In this document: positions 43,545-52,810 of the stretch, piece after piece
Position numbering within the stretch: position 1 is the stretch's first letter
Layout: every line of letters starts with the position of its first letter
Source of the DNA: Arcicella rigui
GTDB taxonomy: Bacteria; Bacteroidota; Bacteroidia; Cytophagales; Spirosomataceae
Length of the DNA stretch: 64,000 nucleotides
Direction: 5' to 3'
Assembly: GCF_034929435.1 (NCBI RefSeq)
Contig: NZ_JAYFUM010000018.1
Coordinates: forward strand, 82,005-146,004
Made by a program: the position numbers and the translations under genes
Notes under the pieces: generated by a model
What the model was told of the DNA's origin: nothing
Seen by the model: only the letters and a program-made list of their open reading frames with translations
Database searches by the model: none

Positions 43545-45998
43545 TTAAAATTTGTACGTCAATGTAAGAGTCATATTTCTTGGTGCAGCAGGGAACAAAC
43601 GCAAATAGTTCTGAGCTCCCAGCCAATAAGTAGTATCAAAAACATTCCCTGCATTCAAGGCTACTTGTACGTTGCTGTTGTTTGGCGTATAATAAAGTGC
43701 CGCATCAAAAGCCGTAAAAGCGGGTACTTCAAAGGCACGACTAAACCAAGGAATTCTACTGCCTTGGTGCTGAACACCCAAACCTACACCAAGGTCTTTG
43801 ATGACAGAAGTAGTTTGAAAATTATAGCGAGTCCAGATATTGAAGCTATTTCTGGGCGTATTTTGCTTTCTTGCACCAATCAACGATTTGTCGTTGTCTT
43901 CAACAATCACGGCATCAATATAACTGTACGAGGCATTGATTTGCCAATTGGGCAAAATATAGCCTGCAATATCCCACTCAATTCCACGGCTTCTTTCAGC
44001 ACCACGAGTAACCAAAAGGTCGGGATTTGTTGGGTCGTTGGCATTCATCAAAATATTTTTCTGATTGATTTCGTAGAATGCCACGTTCAATCTTACTCGA
44101 TTATGAAACAAGTCAGCTTTAAGTCCTAATTCTTTTAAATCACTTCTAAGTGGGTCAAATTGACTCCCCGCAGGCAATGAACCCGTTTGTGGCATCAGCG
44201 TTACGGTATTCGATTGTGGTTGAAAACCTTCCAAATAAGTGCCATAAACATTGATAGATGTATTGATACTGTACGTTAAACCGACTCTTGGTAACAATGC
44301 CGTTTTTTCTACCGTTAATGGATTATTGGCTTTGTAGTTGGTGATGTCTTTGAACCATTCATTTCTTAAACTCAACAACAACGTGAATTTATTCCACTGT
44401 AATTGCTCTTGAATATAAATAGCATTGGTAGTGGTAAGTGCTGAAGGCAAAGCCGTGCGAACATTTAAAGTATAATCTTCTACGTTACGAATGGTATAAG
44501 TTGGATTTGCCAAGTCGAAGTGATTGACGTTAGGTTTGGGCAATACTTTTCCACCAACTGTAATTGTCTGATAATTGGCAGCATTGGCTAATACAAACGA
44601 ACTTGCCACAGAACCATCTTTCAACAAATAACCACGAGCTGCATTTTGTCCGCCACCTTTCAGTTTTTGCCAACTGTTCAAATCGTAACCTATCAATAAT
44701 TTATGACTGGCTTTTCCTGTTTTAAAATCAAAATTGAAGTAACTATTTAGGTTGTCAATATTCCAATATTGCTGACGCTGAATAAATTGCATTGCTGCCA
44801 AACTTGTTACAGGCTGGTTTGTAATATCTACCGCAAAAGCGTTGGTGGTGCGATGTTCTTGTAAGTTTTCTGTCCAAGATTGTTTCATGTAAGAAGTATT
44901 GAAACCAATATTTTGGTTAAACTTATGAGCAATATTTCCCATAATGATTACTTCTTTAGATTTGAAAAAATCATTGGAAGCACCCAAATTCAAGCTTGTT
45001 GGTGTACTGTTTAAGTCTGTTTTTCCAGCCGTTGCTCCAAAAATTGGCTGACCTCTGTCCAGATTTCCCGTCATGTTACTAAAAATCAATTCGGCATTAA
45101 TGGCAGTTTTGTTATTAGGAATATAACTGAATGAAGGCGAAACCAATACCGATTTATTCCCAACCAAATCTCGGAAAGAACGGGCTTCCTGATACGCTGC
45201 ATTCACACGGTACAACAAAGTTTTAGCATCGTTTAAAGGGCCGGTAAAATCCAACGTTCCTCTGAAAGTACTAAAACTCCCGACGCTCATACTTACTTCT
45301 TTTCTATCAATCGCCAAAGGTTTTTTCGTCACTAAATTAATACTTCCCCCTGGGTCAACCGATGAAAAAGTGGCACTTGCTGGGCCTTTAATTACTTCTA
45401 CTCTTTCAATATTGGTCGTCAGTGGTTGTAAGAAATAATATTGGCGAGTACGCATTCCGTTGATAATTTGCCCTTCTTCATTCTGACTAATTCCTCTAAT
45501 CGAATATTGATTATAATAACTTGAAGGAATAACACCACTGGCAATTTTTACGGCATCTGCCAAGTAAAAGGCTTGTCGGTCGGCAATAAGTTCTTTGGTA
45601 ACTGTTGAAATAGATTGTGGAATGTCTTTATTCAGTGCAGAAATTCTGGTAGCCGAAAAAGAGTACTCGCTGTTATAATCTTTGGCTACTCTTCCCAATA
45701 CTTCTACGGTTTGTAGTTCTTTATTTTCTGGCGTTAGAGCAATGTTCAAAAAAGCTCCGCTGGTTTTTATTTGATAGGTTTTGTAGCCGACCGAAGAAAT
45801 TTTGAGAATTCCTTTGCCCGAAATCTCAAAATTTCCCTCCGCATCGCTGACAGTACCTTGTTGTTTTGTATTCAAAAATTGAATACTTGCCCCAATGATT
45901 TTTTCGCCGGTAGAAGCATCGCTTACTTTGCCTTTGATGTTTTGTGCTTGAAGGTAAATAGAGGTTAATACAGATAAAATGGTAAAAAAGTACTTCAT
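43545..45998 (-). CDS. TonB-dependent siderophore-type receptor
   Basis: An 817-residue outer-membrane receptor with a signal peptide (1-18), a carboxypeptidase-like Ig domain (NIKGKVSDASTGEKIIGASI), a plug domain with the siderophore-receptor signatures IPQSISTVTKELI, SIRGISQNEEGQIING and VIKGPASATFSSVDPGGSIN, and a barrel that ends TLTLTYKF. The family imports ferric siderophores or other metal chelates; the ligand is not known. It is embedded between an ABC ATPase gene (22 bases upstream) and two DUF3526 permease genes (4 bases downstream), an arrangement that suggests a metal-related trafficking operon rather than simple uptake. Confidence 0.9.
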   Translation of the reverse strand: MKYFFTILSVLTSIYLQAQNIKGKVSDASTGEKIIGASIQFLNTKQQGTVSDAEGNFEISGKGILKISSVGYKTYQIKTSGAFLNIALTPENKELQTVEVLGRVAKDYNSEYSFSATRISALNKDIPQSISTVTKELIADRQAFYLADAVKIASGVIPSSYYNQYSIRGISQNEEGQIINGMRTRQYYFLQPLTTNIERVEVIKGPASATFSSVDPGGSINLVTKKPLAIDRKEVSMSVGSFSTFRGTLDFTGPLNDAKTLLYRVNAAYQEARSFRDLVGNKSVLVSPSFSYIPNNKTAINAELIFSNMTGNLDRGQPIFGATAGKTDLNSTPTSLNLGASNDFFKSKEVIIMGNIAHKFNQNIGFNTSYMKQSWTENLQEHRTTNAFAVDITNQPVTSLAAMQFIQRQQYWNIDNLNSYFNFDFKTGKASHKLLIGYDLNSWQKLKGGGQNAARGYLLKDGSVASSFVLANAANYQTITVGGKVLPKPNVNHFDLANPTYTIRNVEDYTLNVRTALPSALTTTNAIYIQEQLQWNKFTLLLSLRNEWFKDITNYKANNPLTVEKTALLPRVGLTYSINTSINVYGTYLEGFQPQSNTVTLMPQTGSLPAGSQFDPLRSDLKELGLKADLFHNRVRLNVAFYEINQKNILMNANDPTNPDLLVTRGAERSRGIEWDIAGYILPNWQINASYSYIDAVIVEDNDKSLIGARKQNTPRNSFNIWTRYNFQTTSVIKDLGVGLGVQHQGSRIPWFSRAFEVPAFTAFDAALYYTPNNSNVQVALNAGNVFDTTYWLGAQNYLRLFPAAPRNMTLTLTYKF

Positions 45999-46019
45999 AA
46001 TATTTTTGTGTGTTAGTTT

Positions 46020-46715
46020 TTATACCGTTTGTAAATACAATTGTTCTAATTCGTTAGCCGAAATATCTTTGGCATCAATCACCGAAACCAAGTTGCCTTG
46101 TTTCATAATACCGATGCGATGAGCCACTTCTTTGGCACGAAAAATATCGTGAGTTGCCATCAGAATTGCCGTTCCGTTGGCTGAGAGTTCTTTCAAGATT
46201 TCCGAAAATTCGTTGGAAGCTTTTGGGTCTAAACCAGAAGTAGGTTCATCCAACAGCAAAGCTTTTGCATTTTTGGCGATGGCTATGGCAATGCCTACTT
46301 TTTGTCGCATTCCTTTTGAATAACCCCCAAGTGCCTGATGATGAGCCGTTTCTTGAAGTCCAGCTTTGCTTAAAAAAGCACTTAATTCATGGGTTGAATA
46401 AGTAAAACCTGCCAAAGCACTAAAAAAAGCAAGGTTTTCGATACCTGTAAGATTGGGATAGAGCATCACCGTTTCAGGAATGTAAGCCAAGTGTTTTTTG
46501 GTTTCGAGGGCATTTTCTACTACCGAAATACCATTGATAGCTACTGTACCCTCGCTGGGTTCAATAAAACCCAAAAACAAATTGATGGTAGTAGTTTTGC
46601 CAGCTCCGTTCTGTCCCAACAAGGCAAAAATTTCACCTGATTGTATATGTAAGTCCAAGTGATTGAGGGCAATATGATTTTCGTATTTTTTAGTAAGGTT
46701 TTTAGCTGTAAGCAT
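46020..46715 (-). CDS. ABC transporter ATP-binding protein
   Basis: A 231-residue ATPase with Walker A GQNGAGKTTTIN, signature GGYSKGMRQKVGIA, Walker B ALLLDEPTSGLDPKA and H-loop ATHDIF. This is the DrrA/NosF/CcmA-type subfamily that energises ABC-2 permeases. First gene of the operon ATPase / TonB receptor / permease / permease. The divergent promoter region contains two TTGCA dyads. Confidence 0.92.
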   Translation of the reverse strand: MLTAKNLTKKYENHIALNHLDLHIQSGEIFALLGQNGAGKTTTINLFLGFIEPSEGTVAINGISVVENALETKKHLAYIPETVMLYPNLTGIENLAFFSALAGFTYSTHELSAFLSKAGLQETAHHQALGGYSKGMRQKVGIAIAIAKNAKALLLDEPTSGLDPKASNEFSEILKELSANGTAILMATHDIFRAKEVAHRIGIMKQGNLVSVIDAKDISANELEQLYLQTV

Positions 46716-46732
46716 GTGGATATATTTTACTT

Positions 46733-46793
46733 ATTTGCAATATTGTTGCAAATATAGTGTTATTTTATTTAATTGCATCATCGTTGCAATTAA
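46733..46793. promoter_or_regulatory. Two TTGCA dyads in the ABC/TonB divergent promoter
   Basis: ATTTGCAA-N5-TTGCAAAT (46733-46753, perfect) and TTAATTGCA-N7-TGCAATTAA (46769-46793, perfect arms) lie in the 102 bases between the ABC ATPase and the CFFC-protein gene. Their centres are 38 bases apart. They look like two sites for one dimeric repressor that controls both directions. Confidence 0.55.
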
Positions 46794-46817
46794 AAAGACT
46801 TAATAAATCCATTAATC

Positions 46818-47258
46818 ATGCGAAAAAAATTGATTTTCATGCTAATTTTTTGTTTGATGCAAAAGCTTGTGGCTCAAGAGTTTGAGGCAAGAAATATCAC
46901 TTGGAATGACCTCAAAGATGTGCGTTTCAAGAAGCGACTCAATATTGAAATGGGAATGTTCTTTTTGTACCCTACTTTCGGGCCAAAAGTTACCGCATTG
47001 AATGGACAGGAGATTGTAATAAAGGGCTACACCATTCCGATTGATATGGAAGGGACTTTCGTGGTATCACAAAACCCTATGGCAATGTGTTTTTTCTGTG
47101 GAAAAGCTGGACCAGAATCAATGATGCAACTAAAATTTAATAGAAAACAACATTTTAAAACAGATGAGATTCACAGTTTTAAAGGAAAACTGAGACTCAA
47201 TCCTGATAATGTAAACGAACTAAATTATATTTTAGAAGAAGCTACTCTTATCAACTGA
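46818..47258 (+). CDS. Small secreted protein with CFFC motif, DUF3299-like
   Basis: A 146-residue protein with a signal peptide (1-20, ending KLVAQ). The mature part is mainly beta-strand, with VTALNGQEIVIKGYTIPID and a C-x-x-C in PMAMCFFCGKAGPES, then GKLRLNPDNVNELNYILEEA. The pattern resembles DUF3299 proteins, which in other bacteria accompany ABC systems in zinc-regulated operons. A periplasmic metal-binding or thiol role is inferred. Divergent from the ABC/TonB operon and sharing its dyads. Confidence 0.65.
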   Translation: MRKKLIFMLIFCLMQKLVAQEFEARNITWNDLKDVRFKKRLNIEMGMFFLYPTFGPKVTALNGQEIVIKGYTIPIDMEGTFVVSQNPMAMCFFCGKAGPESMMQLKFNRKQHFKTDEIHSFKGKLRLNPDNVNELNYILEEATLIN

Positions 47259-47406
47259 ATGGTTGTGTACAGCTTTTTTATTGACGTATCTATCTAATAA
47301 TACTCTTTTTATAGCTAAATCACTCACTTATGATAGCTCTTAAAAATATAAAGTATTGTTATTTTTAGATATTGTTGGTTATTTCGTGTAAATATTTCTT
47401 TAAAAC

Positions 47407-48000
47407 ATGACTAACCGCATTAAAAGTACACAATCGTTGCAAGAGCAAATTCTCTGGAATCGTTTCAGAGAAGGCGATGAAGTGGCTTTTACTCAGTTAT
47501 CCAAACAGTTTTACAAAACTTTAGTGCATTATGGCGGAAAGTTTACTTCAAATAGCCAAATCATTGAAGATGCCATTCAAGATTTACTTATTAAACTTTG
47601 GCTTCGCCGTGCTTCACTTACTGAAGTAGAATCTGTGAAATTTTATTTATTGAGGGCTTTCAGAAACCAACTTTTTAAAACTTTACAGACTTTCAAAGCT
47701 GTGCCTTTGGAAGAAGATTTCGACGACATCCACTTTGAAGATTCTTCTGAAAGTTCGTTTATCGCAGAGGAATCTTCCAAAAATATCCTTCATAAAATTT
47801 CTTCGTCTTTACAACAATTGCCCGAAAGGCAACGTGAAATCCTTTATTTACGATTTTACCAAGACCTCCGTGTAGAAGAAATCGCACAGTTACTTCAAAT
47901 CAAACCGCAGTCTGTTAGTAATACTATTCAGCGTGCTTTGGCTACCATTCGTGAAAATTGGGAGTTTTTCCTAATTATTTTTAGCTGGATTCTTAGCTAA
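47407..48000 (+). CDS. ECF RNA polymerase sigma factor, FecI-like (second)
   Basis: A 197-residue sigma factor with region 2 (AFTQLSKQFYKTLVHYGGKF, DAIQDLLIKLW) and region 4 (QLPERQREILYLRFYQDLRV, EEIAQLLQIKPQSVSNTIQR). It ends in a hydrophobic tail (WEFFLIIFSWILS), as does the paralogue at 24309; this tail may anchor it near FecR. Followed by fecR, susC and susD genes in the same direction. Confidence 0.92.
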   Translation: MTNRIKSTQSLQEQILWNRFREGDEVAFTQLSKQFYKTLVHYGGKFTSNSQIIEDAIQDLLIKLWLRRASLTEVESVKFYLLRAFRNQLFKTLQTFKAVPLEEDFDDIHFEDSSESSFIAEESSKNILHKISSSLQQLPERQREILYLRFYQDLRVEEIAQLLQIKPQSVSNTIQRALATIRENWEFFLIIFSWILS

Positions 48001-48165
48001 TCTTCTTCCTGCCGTCTCTCCGAAAGACTTCATTTTCTGCAATTTATTACTTACTCAAAATGGCAAAAATAAAACTTGCATAATTTTATTAAAAAATTGT
48101 CTTTTTTGTGAGTATCTCAGCAATACTTCATGGATGTTAGCAGTAGAACGTCTATTTAATCATTT

Positions 48166-49287
48166 ATGATAAACAATAAAGAGTTTCAAGAGCTATTAGA
48201 AAATTCAAGTTTTAGGGCTTGGGTTTTTGATAAAAATTCACAAGATGGTACTTATTGGACATCTTGGATAGCTGAAGACATATCCCGAAAAGAGTTGGCT
48301 GAAAAGGCAAAAGCTTTTTTGCTATCGCTACAAGGGGAATCGGTTGATTTGGAAGAACATTACATTGATATTCAAATTCAAAAGGCATTAACAGAGGCTA
48401 AAAAACGAGAAAACCTTGATAATGATGAAAGCGAAAACAGCGAAATCGTACCGCTTTGGAAACGCTATTGGGCAGTAGCCGCTTCGATTATCGTTTTGAT
48501 AGGTGCTTCTTGGTTTGTACTCAATAACAAAAATGAAAGCCTGCAAGAATTTGCTTTGTATCAACAACAAATTTCAGAGGCAAAAGCCACTAACGAACTT
48601 GTTGAAGTAATTAATGAAGGACAAAAAAGCAAATTGGTACAATTGCCCGACGGAAGTTCGATTGTTTTACAAAAAAACAGTCGCTTGAGTTATCAAAAAG
48701 CATTTGATGCTGAAAAAAGAGAGGTCTATTTGGTAGGCGAAGCTTTTTTTGAAGTAGCCAAAAATCCAGAACGTCCGTTTTTTGTATATGCCAACGAACT
48801 GGTGACCAAAGTATTGGGAACGAGTTTTACCATTAAAGCTTTCGGAAAAGACCAAGACATTAGAGTAATTGTAAAAACAGGTAGAGTATCAGTATTTACC
48901 CAAACTGATAAAAATGCTACACAATTGAGAAATAATCGTGAATTAACAGGCATGGTGCTGACCGCCAACCAGCAAGCCATTTATCAACGCCAAGAAATCA
49001 GATTAGTAAAGGCGATTATTGATAATCCTGTGATTTTGACACTCCCTATTGAAAATCAAAAATTTGAATTCAACGCCACACCTATTTCAGAAGTATTCAG
49101 CATTCTTGAGAAATCTTACGGTGTTGATATTGTGTATGATGAAGAAGTGATGTCTAAATGTAGCATTACGGCAAAACTTGGCGATGAGCCACTCTTTGAA
49201 AAATTAAAGTGGATTTGTTCGATTACCGAAGCCAGTTATGAGGTTTCGGATGGACAAATCATTATTACTGGAAAACCTTGTAATTAA
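48166..49287 (+). CDS. FecR-family anti-sigma regulator (second)
   Basis: A 373-residue protein with a cytoplasmic N-terminus, one membrane segment (AVAASIIVLIGASWFVL, about 105-122) and a periplasmic FecR domain (VQLPDGSSIVLQKNSRLSY, GEAFFEVAKNPERPFFVYA, KVLGTSFTIKAF). The DUF4974-like end (FNATPISEVFSILEKSYGVD, then CSITAKLGDEPLFEKLKWI) is close to that of the protein encoded at 24982, showing that the two sigma/FecR/SusC/SusD blocks are duplicates of a common ancestor. Confidence 0.92.
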   Translation: MINNKEFQELLENSSFRAWVFDKNSQDGTYWTSWIAEDISRKELAEKAKAFLLSLQGESVDLEEHYIDIQIQKALTEAKKRENLDNDESENSEIVPLWKRYWAVAASIIVLIGASWFVLNNKNESLQEFALYQQQISEAKATNELVEVINEGQKSKLVQLPDGSSIVLQKNSRLSYQKAFDAEKREVYLVGEAFFEVAKNPERPFFVYANELVTKVLGTSFTIKAFGKDQDIRVIVKTGRVSVFTQTDKNATQLRNNRELTGMVLTANQQAIYQRQEIRLVKAIIDNPVILTLPIENQKFEFNATPISEVFSILEKSYGVDIVYDEEVMSKCSITAKLGDEPLFEKLKWICSITEASYEVSDGQIIITGKPCN

Positions 49288-49317
49288 TGAATAATAATTA
49301 ATCCCAAAAATGAAAAA

Positions 49318-49405
49318 AGGTGAATGATGTTCCCGCATCATTCACCTGTACAATCCCCTTCTGCTTTGCTTCGACACAAACATCCAGAAATGGATGAGGG
49401 GGATT
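49318..49405 (+). promoter_or_regulatory. Hairpin leader between fecR and susC, locus 2
   Basis: A perfect 12-bp hairpin AGGTGAATGATG / CATCATTCACCT (49318-49329, 49336-49347, loop TTCCCG) is followed by a second stem AATCCCC / GGGGATT (49352-49358, 49399-49405) that encloses a small hairpin CATCCA-GAAA-TGGATG (49381-49396). The order matches the leader at 26161. Confidence 0.6.
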
Positions 49406-49445
49406 TCTTTGCCAATTCTTTCCAACTAACAAATTACCCAAAAGT

Positions 49446-52400
49446 ATGAAAAAAAAGTTGCCCTCGTATCAAATTTTACGAAAAATCATGAAAATCAGTT
49501 TACTGCAAATCGTTTTATCCGTTTTGTGCATGAGCTTTTCTTTTGCTCATGACACAAAAGCACAAGATTTGTTAAACAAAAAAGTAACTATTCATTTGAA
49601 AAAGAATGAAGTAGAAGATGTTTTACAAAAAATTGAGAAACTCGTAGGTATCAATTTTATGTACAGCCCCGAATTGATTGAATCCAAAAGAAAGGTTTCA
49701 ATTGATGCCGATGCAAAACCGCTGTCGGAGGTATTATCTAATTTTTTATCTCCACTGAATATCCATTATGAAGTATCCGGACAACAAATTCTCTTAAAAA
49801 GAAAAAACGAAACCCCATCCGAAAACAACGTAAGTATCGCTCCAAAAGTAGAAATCGTAGAGCAGGTAGTTACGGGAACAGTAACCGACGATAAAGGCGA
49901 AGGACTGGTGGGGGTAAGTATTCAAATAAAAGGTACAACTCGTGGTACAACTACCGACCCGAATGGAAAATTCCGACTGACAATCCCGAACGAAGACGTT
50001 GTATTAGTTTTTACTTCGGTGGGCTATCTGAAAGCTGAAGTATTGGTTGGCAAACAAACTTCACTGAATGTAGTACTAAAAGCAGATGTTGGGAATCTGG
50101 ACGAAGTAGTGGTTGTGGGTTATGGTACGCAAAAGAAAAGTGCTATTTCGGGTGCTGTTTCGGATGTTAGTACAAAAGCAATTGCAAGCAACCCTTCACC
50201 AAACTTGAGTAATACTTTAGTTGGGCAAGCTACTGGTATTATTGCTACGCAACGTTCGGGTGAACCTGGTAAAGATGCGTCGAACATCTTAATCAGAGGA
50301 ATTGGAACTACTGGAGATGCCTCTCCTATTTTTGTGATTGATGGTATCGTTCGTTCATCAAGCGATTTTGCTCAGTTGAACTCAAGCGAAATTCAATCAT
50401 TTTCGGTATTAAAAGATGCTGCCAGTGCCGCCGTGTTTGGGATTCGTGCGGGTAATGGCGTTATTTTAGTAACCACCAAAAGAGGTGCAGAAGGAAAAAT
50501 GCAAATAGATTTTTCTGCCAATTATGGTGTACAAGAGCGTACTCGTAACCCTCAGTTTTTGAACTCTTACGAATATGCAACTTTGTATAACGAAGCCTTA
50601 GCCAACGATGGCAAAGCAGCCCTTTATTCAGCAGATGATTTAGAAAAGTACCGCACGCATTCAAGCCCAGATACACACCCAGATTCTGACTGGTTTTCGG
50701 TCTTGAAAAAATCAGCCATGATGCGTAACTATTCGATTTCAGCCACTGGTGGTACAGACAAAATCCGCTACGCTACTTCATTGGGTTATTTAAAACAGGA
50801 CGGTATCATTCCTTCAAATGATTTTAACAGATATAATTTCCGCTCAAATATCGACGCAAACGTTACCAGCACAACCAAATTATCTTTCGACCTTTCGGGT
50901 AGAGATGAAAAAACAAACAACGTAGCTTCTGAAGAAGTCTTTAGATGGATGTCGGGTATTCCACCCAATAGAACGCCTATTACTTGGTCAAATGGTACTT
51001 ATTCAAACGGGCCTTCTTATTTAACACTTCCAGAAAACGGTTACAGAAAAAGAAATATTCAGGCTTTCCGTGGACGTATGGAATTGGAGCAACAATTGCC
51101 TTTTGTGCCGGGCTTGTCTATCAAAGCGATTGCTTCTTATGATAAAACATTCACGGATAATAAAAACTGGACTTTCACGAAAATACCATTTTACAACAGA
51201 CTCAGCAATGGCACTTTTGTAGAAGCCGACAAAGGCCCTACTTCGTTAGTACAAAATCATTACGACGACCAAGCGGTTACTTTAGAAACACACTTAAACT
51301 ACAAAACCACTATTGGTAAAAGTAGTTTATCAGGTTTGCTTTTATATACACAAACCAAACAACTCTGGAATTACATAAGTCTATCACGTGAAGGCTATAC
51401 TTTGGCTATTGACGAAATCAACTTTGGAGCGGCAGCCAACCGTAACAACAGTGGATATTCTGGCAGTAGCGGTCGTCAGGGGGTTGTAGGACGTTTGAAC
51501 TGGTCGTATGCCGACAAGTATGTTTTTGAAACCAGTTTCAGAGCTGATGGTTCAGAGCAATTTGCCGATGGCAAGCGTTGGGGCTTTTTCCCATCAGTTT
51601 CGGCAGGTTATGTGATTTCACAAGAAAATTTCTTGAAAAACTCGTCAGTAGTTGATTTCTTGAAACTACGTGCTTCTTATGGTATTTTGGGTAATGACCG
51701 TTTGGGCGGTGAGCGATTCTTGTACCTACAATCGTATTATGTGAGTGGTTCGGCTGTGTTTGGCAATGCCAACGTACAACCTGCCATTGTAGAAGGAAGA
51801 TTATCGAACCCAAATGTTACTTGGGAAACGGTTAAGAAACTTAATATTGGTGTAGATGCTACCCTTTGGCAAGGAAAATTAACAGCAACGGTAGATTATT
51901 TCTTCGATAAAAGAAGTGATATTTTGGCTTCAAGAAACCTTTCTGTACCAAGTCTCTTGGGGGTAGCTTTACCAGTAGAAAACTTAGCCAAAGTAAACAA
52001 CAGAGGGGTAGAATTTACTTTAGGGCATAAAAACAGAATCACAAAAGATTTACGCTATTCGGTAGGTGCAAACCTTACTTATGCCAAAAACGTGATTGTA
52101 TTTATCGACGAAGCGGCTTCTGTTAATCCAAATATCAGAAGAACAGGTTTATCACTCAATACGCAGTACGGTTACAGAGCCCTTGGGCTTTTCCAAACAC
52201 AAGCAGAAGTGGACGGAGCAGCGAAGCAAATTGGCAAAACAGCTCCGGGCGATATTCGCTACGAAGATATTAACAAAGACGGTGTAATTAACGACCTCGA
52301 TAGAGTAGCTATCGGTAAATCAAATACGCCAGAAATTATCTTCGGCTTTAACGGAAGTGTGCAATACAAAAATTTTGATTTTTCTTTCTTGTTCCAAGGA

Positions 52401-52799
52401 GCAACCAACGTAAATCAGTATTATAGTGGCGAGGGGGCATGGCCATTCTTTGTAGGTTCGGGAGCTTTGAAAGCCAATTTAGATCGCTGGACTCCATCGA
52501 ACCCGAACGCAAGCGAGCCTCGTGTATTGATTGACCCTACCAACATGAATCATGCGGGGTCTTCGTTCTGGATGAGAGATGCTTCTTATATCCGTCTTAA
52601 AAATGTAGAGTTAGCCTACAATGTGCCTTTAGAAACGCTAAAATTACGTTTCATCAAAGGGCTGCGTATTTACATCAACGCAAACAACGTAGTAACGTGG
52701 TCGAAAATTAAAAACTACGACCCAGAAAACGGCAGTGATAGAGGATGGGATTATCCCCAATTTAGAATTTGGAATGCTGGTGTAAACTTTAAATTTTAA
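49446..52799 (+). CDS. SusC/RagA-family TonB-dependent transporter with STN domain (second)
   Basis: A 1117-residue outer-membrane importer. N-terminal leader and signal sequence end about residue 40 (SFAHDTKAQ); STN domain about 44-112 (VEDVLQKIEKLVGINFMYSP); Ig-like domain (VTGTVTDDKGEGLVGVSIQI); SusC motif VVVVGYGTQKKSAISGAV; plug with ILIRGIGTTGDASPIFVIDG and LKDAASAAVFGIRAGNGVIL; barrel ending AGVNFKF. The STN domain links it to the upstream FecR/sigma pair. The next gene encodes its SusD partner. The ligand is unknown; the downstream enzymes suggest a glucan-like or mixed glycan. Confidence 0.93.
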   Translation: MKKKLPSYQILRKIMKISLLQIVLSVLCMSFSFAHDTKAQDLLNKKVTIHLKKNEVEDVLQKIEKLVGINFMYSPELIESKRKVSIDADAKPLSEVLSNFLSPLNIHYEVSGQQILLKRKNETPSENNVSIAPKVEIVEQVVTGTVTDDKGEGLVGVSIQIKGTTRGTTTDPNGKFRLTIPNEDVVLVFTSVGYLKAEVLVGKQTSLNVVLKADVGNLDEVVVVGYGTQKKSAISGAVSDVSTKAIASNPSPNLSNTLVGQATGIIATQRSGEPGKDASNILIRGIGTTGDASPIFVIDGIVRSSSDFAQLNSSEIQSFSVLKDAASAAVFGIRAGNGVILVTTKRGAEGKMQIDFSANYGVQERTRNPQFLNSYEYATLYNEALANDGKAALYSADDLEKYRTHSSPDTHPDSDWFSVLKKSAMMRNYSISATGGTDKIRYATSLGYLKQDGIIPSNDFNRYNFRSNIDANVTSTTKLSFDLSGRDEKTNNVASEEVFRWMSGIPPNRTPITWSNGTYSNGPSYLTLPENGYRKRNIQAFRGRMELEQQLPFVPGLSIKAIASYDKTFTDNKNWTFTKIPFYNRLSNGTFVEADKGPTSLVQNHYDDQAVTLETHLNYKTTIGKSSLSGLLLYTQTKQLWNYISLSREGYTLAIDEINFGAAANRNNSGYSGSSGRQGVVGRLNWSYADKYVFETSFRADGSEQFADGKRWGFFPSVSAGYVISQENFLKNSSVVDFLKLRASYGILGNDRLGGERFLYLQSYYVSGSAVFGNANVQPAIVEGRLSNPNVTWETVKKLNIGVDATLWQGKLTATVDYFFDKRSDILASRNLSVPSLLGVALPVENLAKVNNRGVEFTLGHKNRITKDLRYSVGANLTYAKNVIVFIDEAASVNPNIRRTGLSLNTQYGYRALGLFQTQAEVDGAAKQIGKTAPGDIRYEDINKDGVINDLDRVAIGKSNTPEIIFGFNGSVQYKNFDFSFLFQGATNVNQYYSGEGAWPFFVGSGALKANLDRWTPSNPNASEPRVLIDPTNMNHAGSSFWMRDASYIRLKNVELAYNVPLETLKLRFIKGLRIYINANNVVTWSKIKNYDPENGSDRGWDYPQFRIWNAGVNFKF

Positions 52800-52810
52800 C
52801 AATCATTAAA

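Noticed and set aside
43509..44129. 206-codon plus-strand frame under the TonB receptor gene
   Set aside because: Antisense shadow of a clear TonB receptor; composition is not protein-like.
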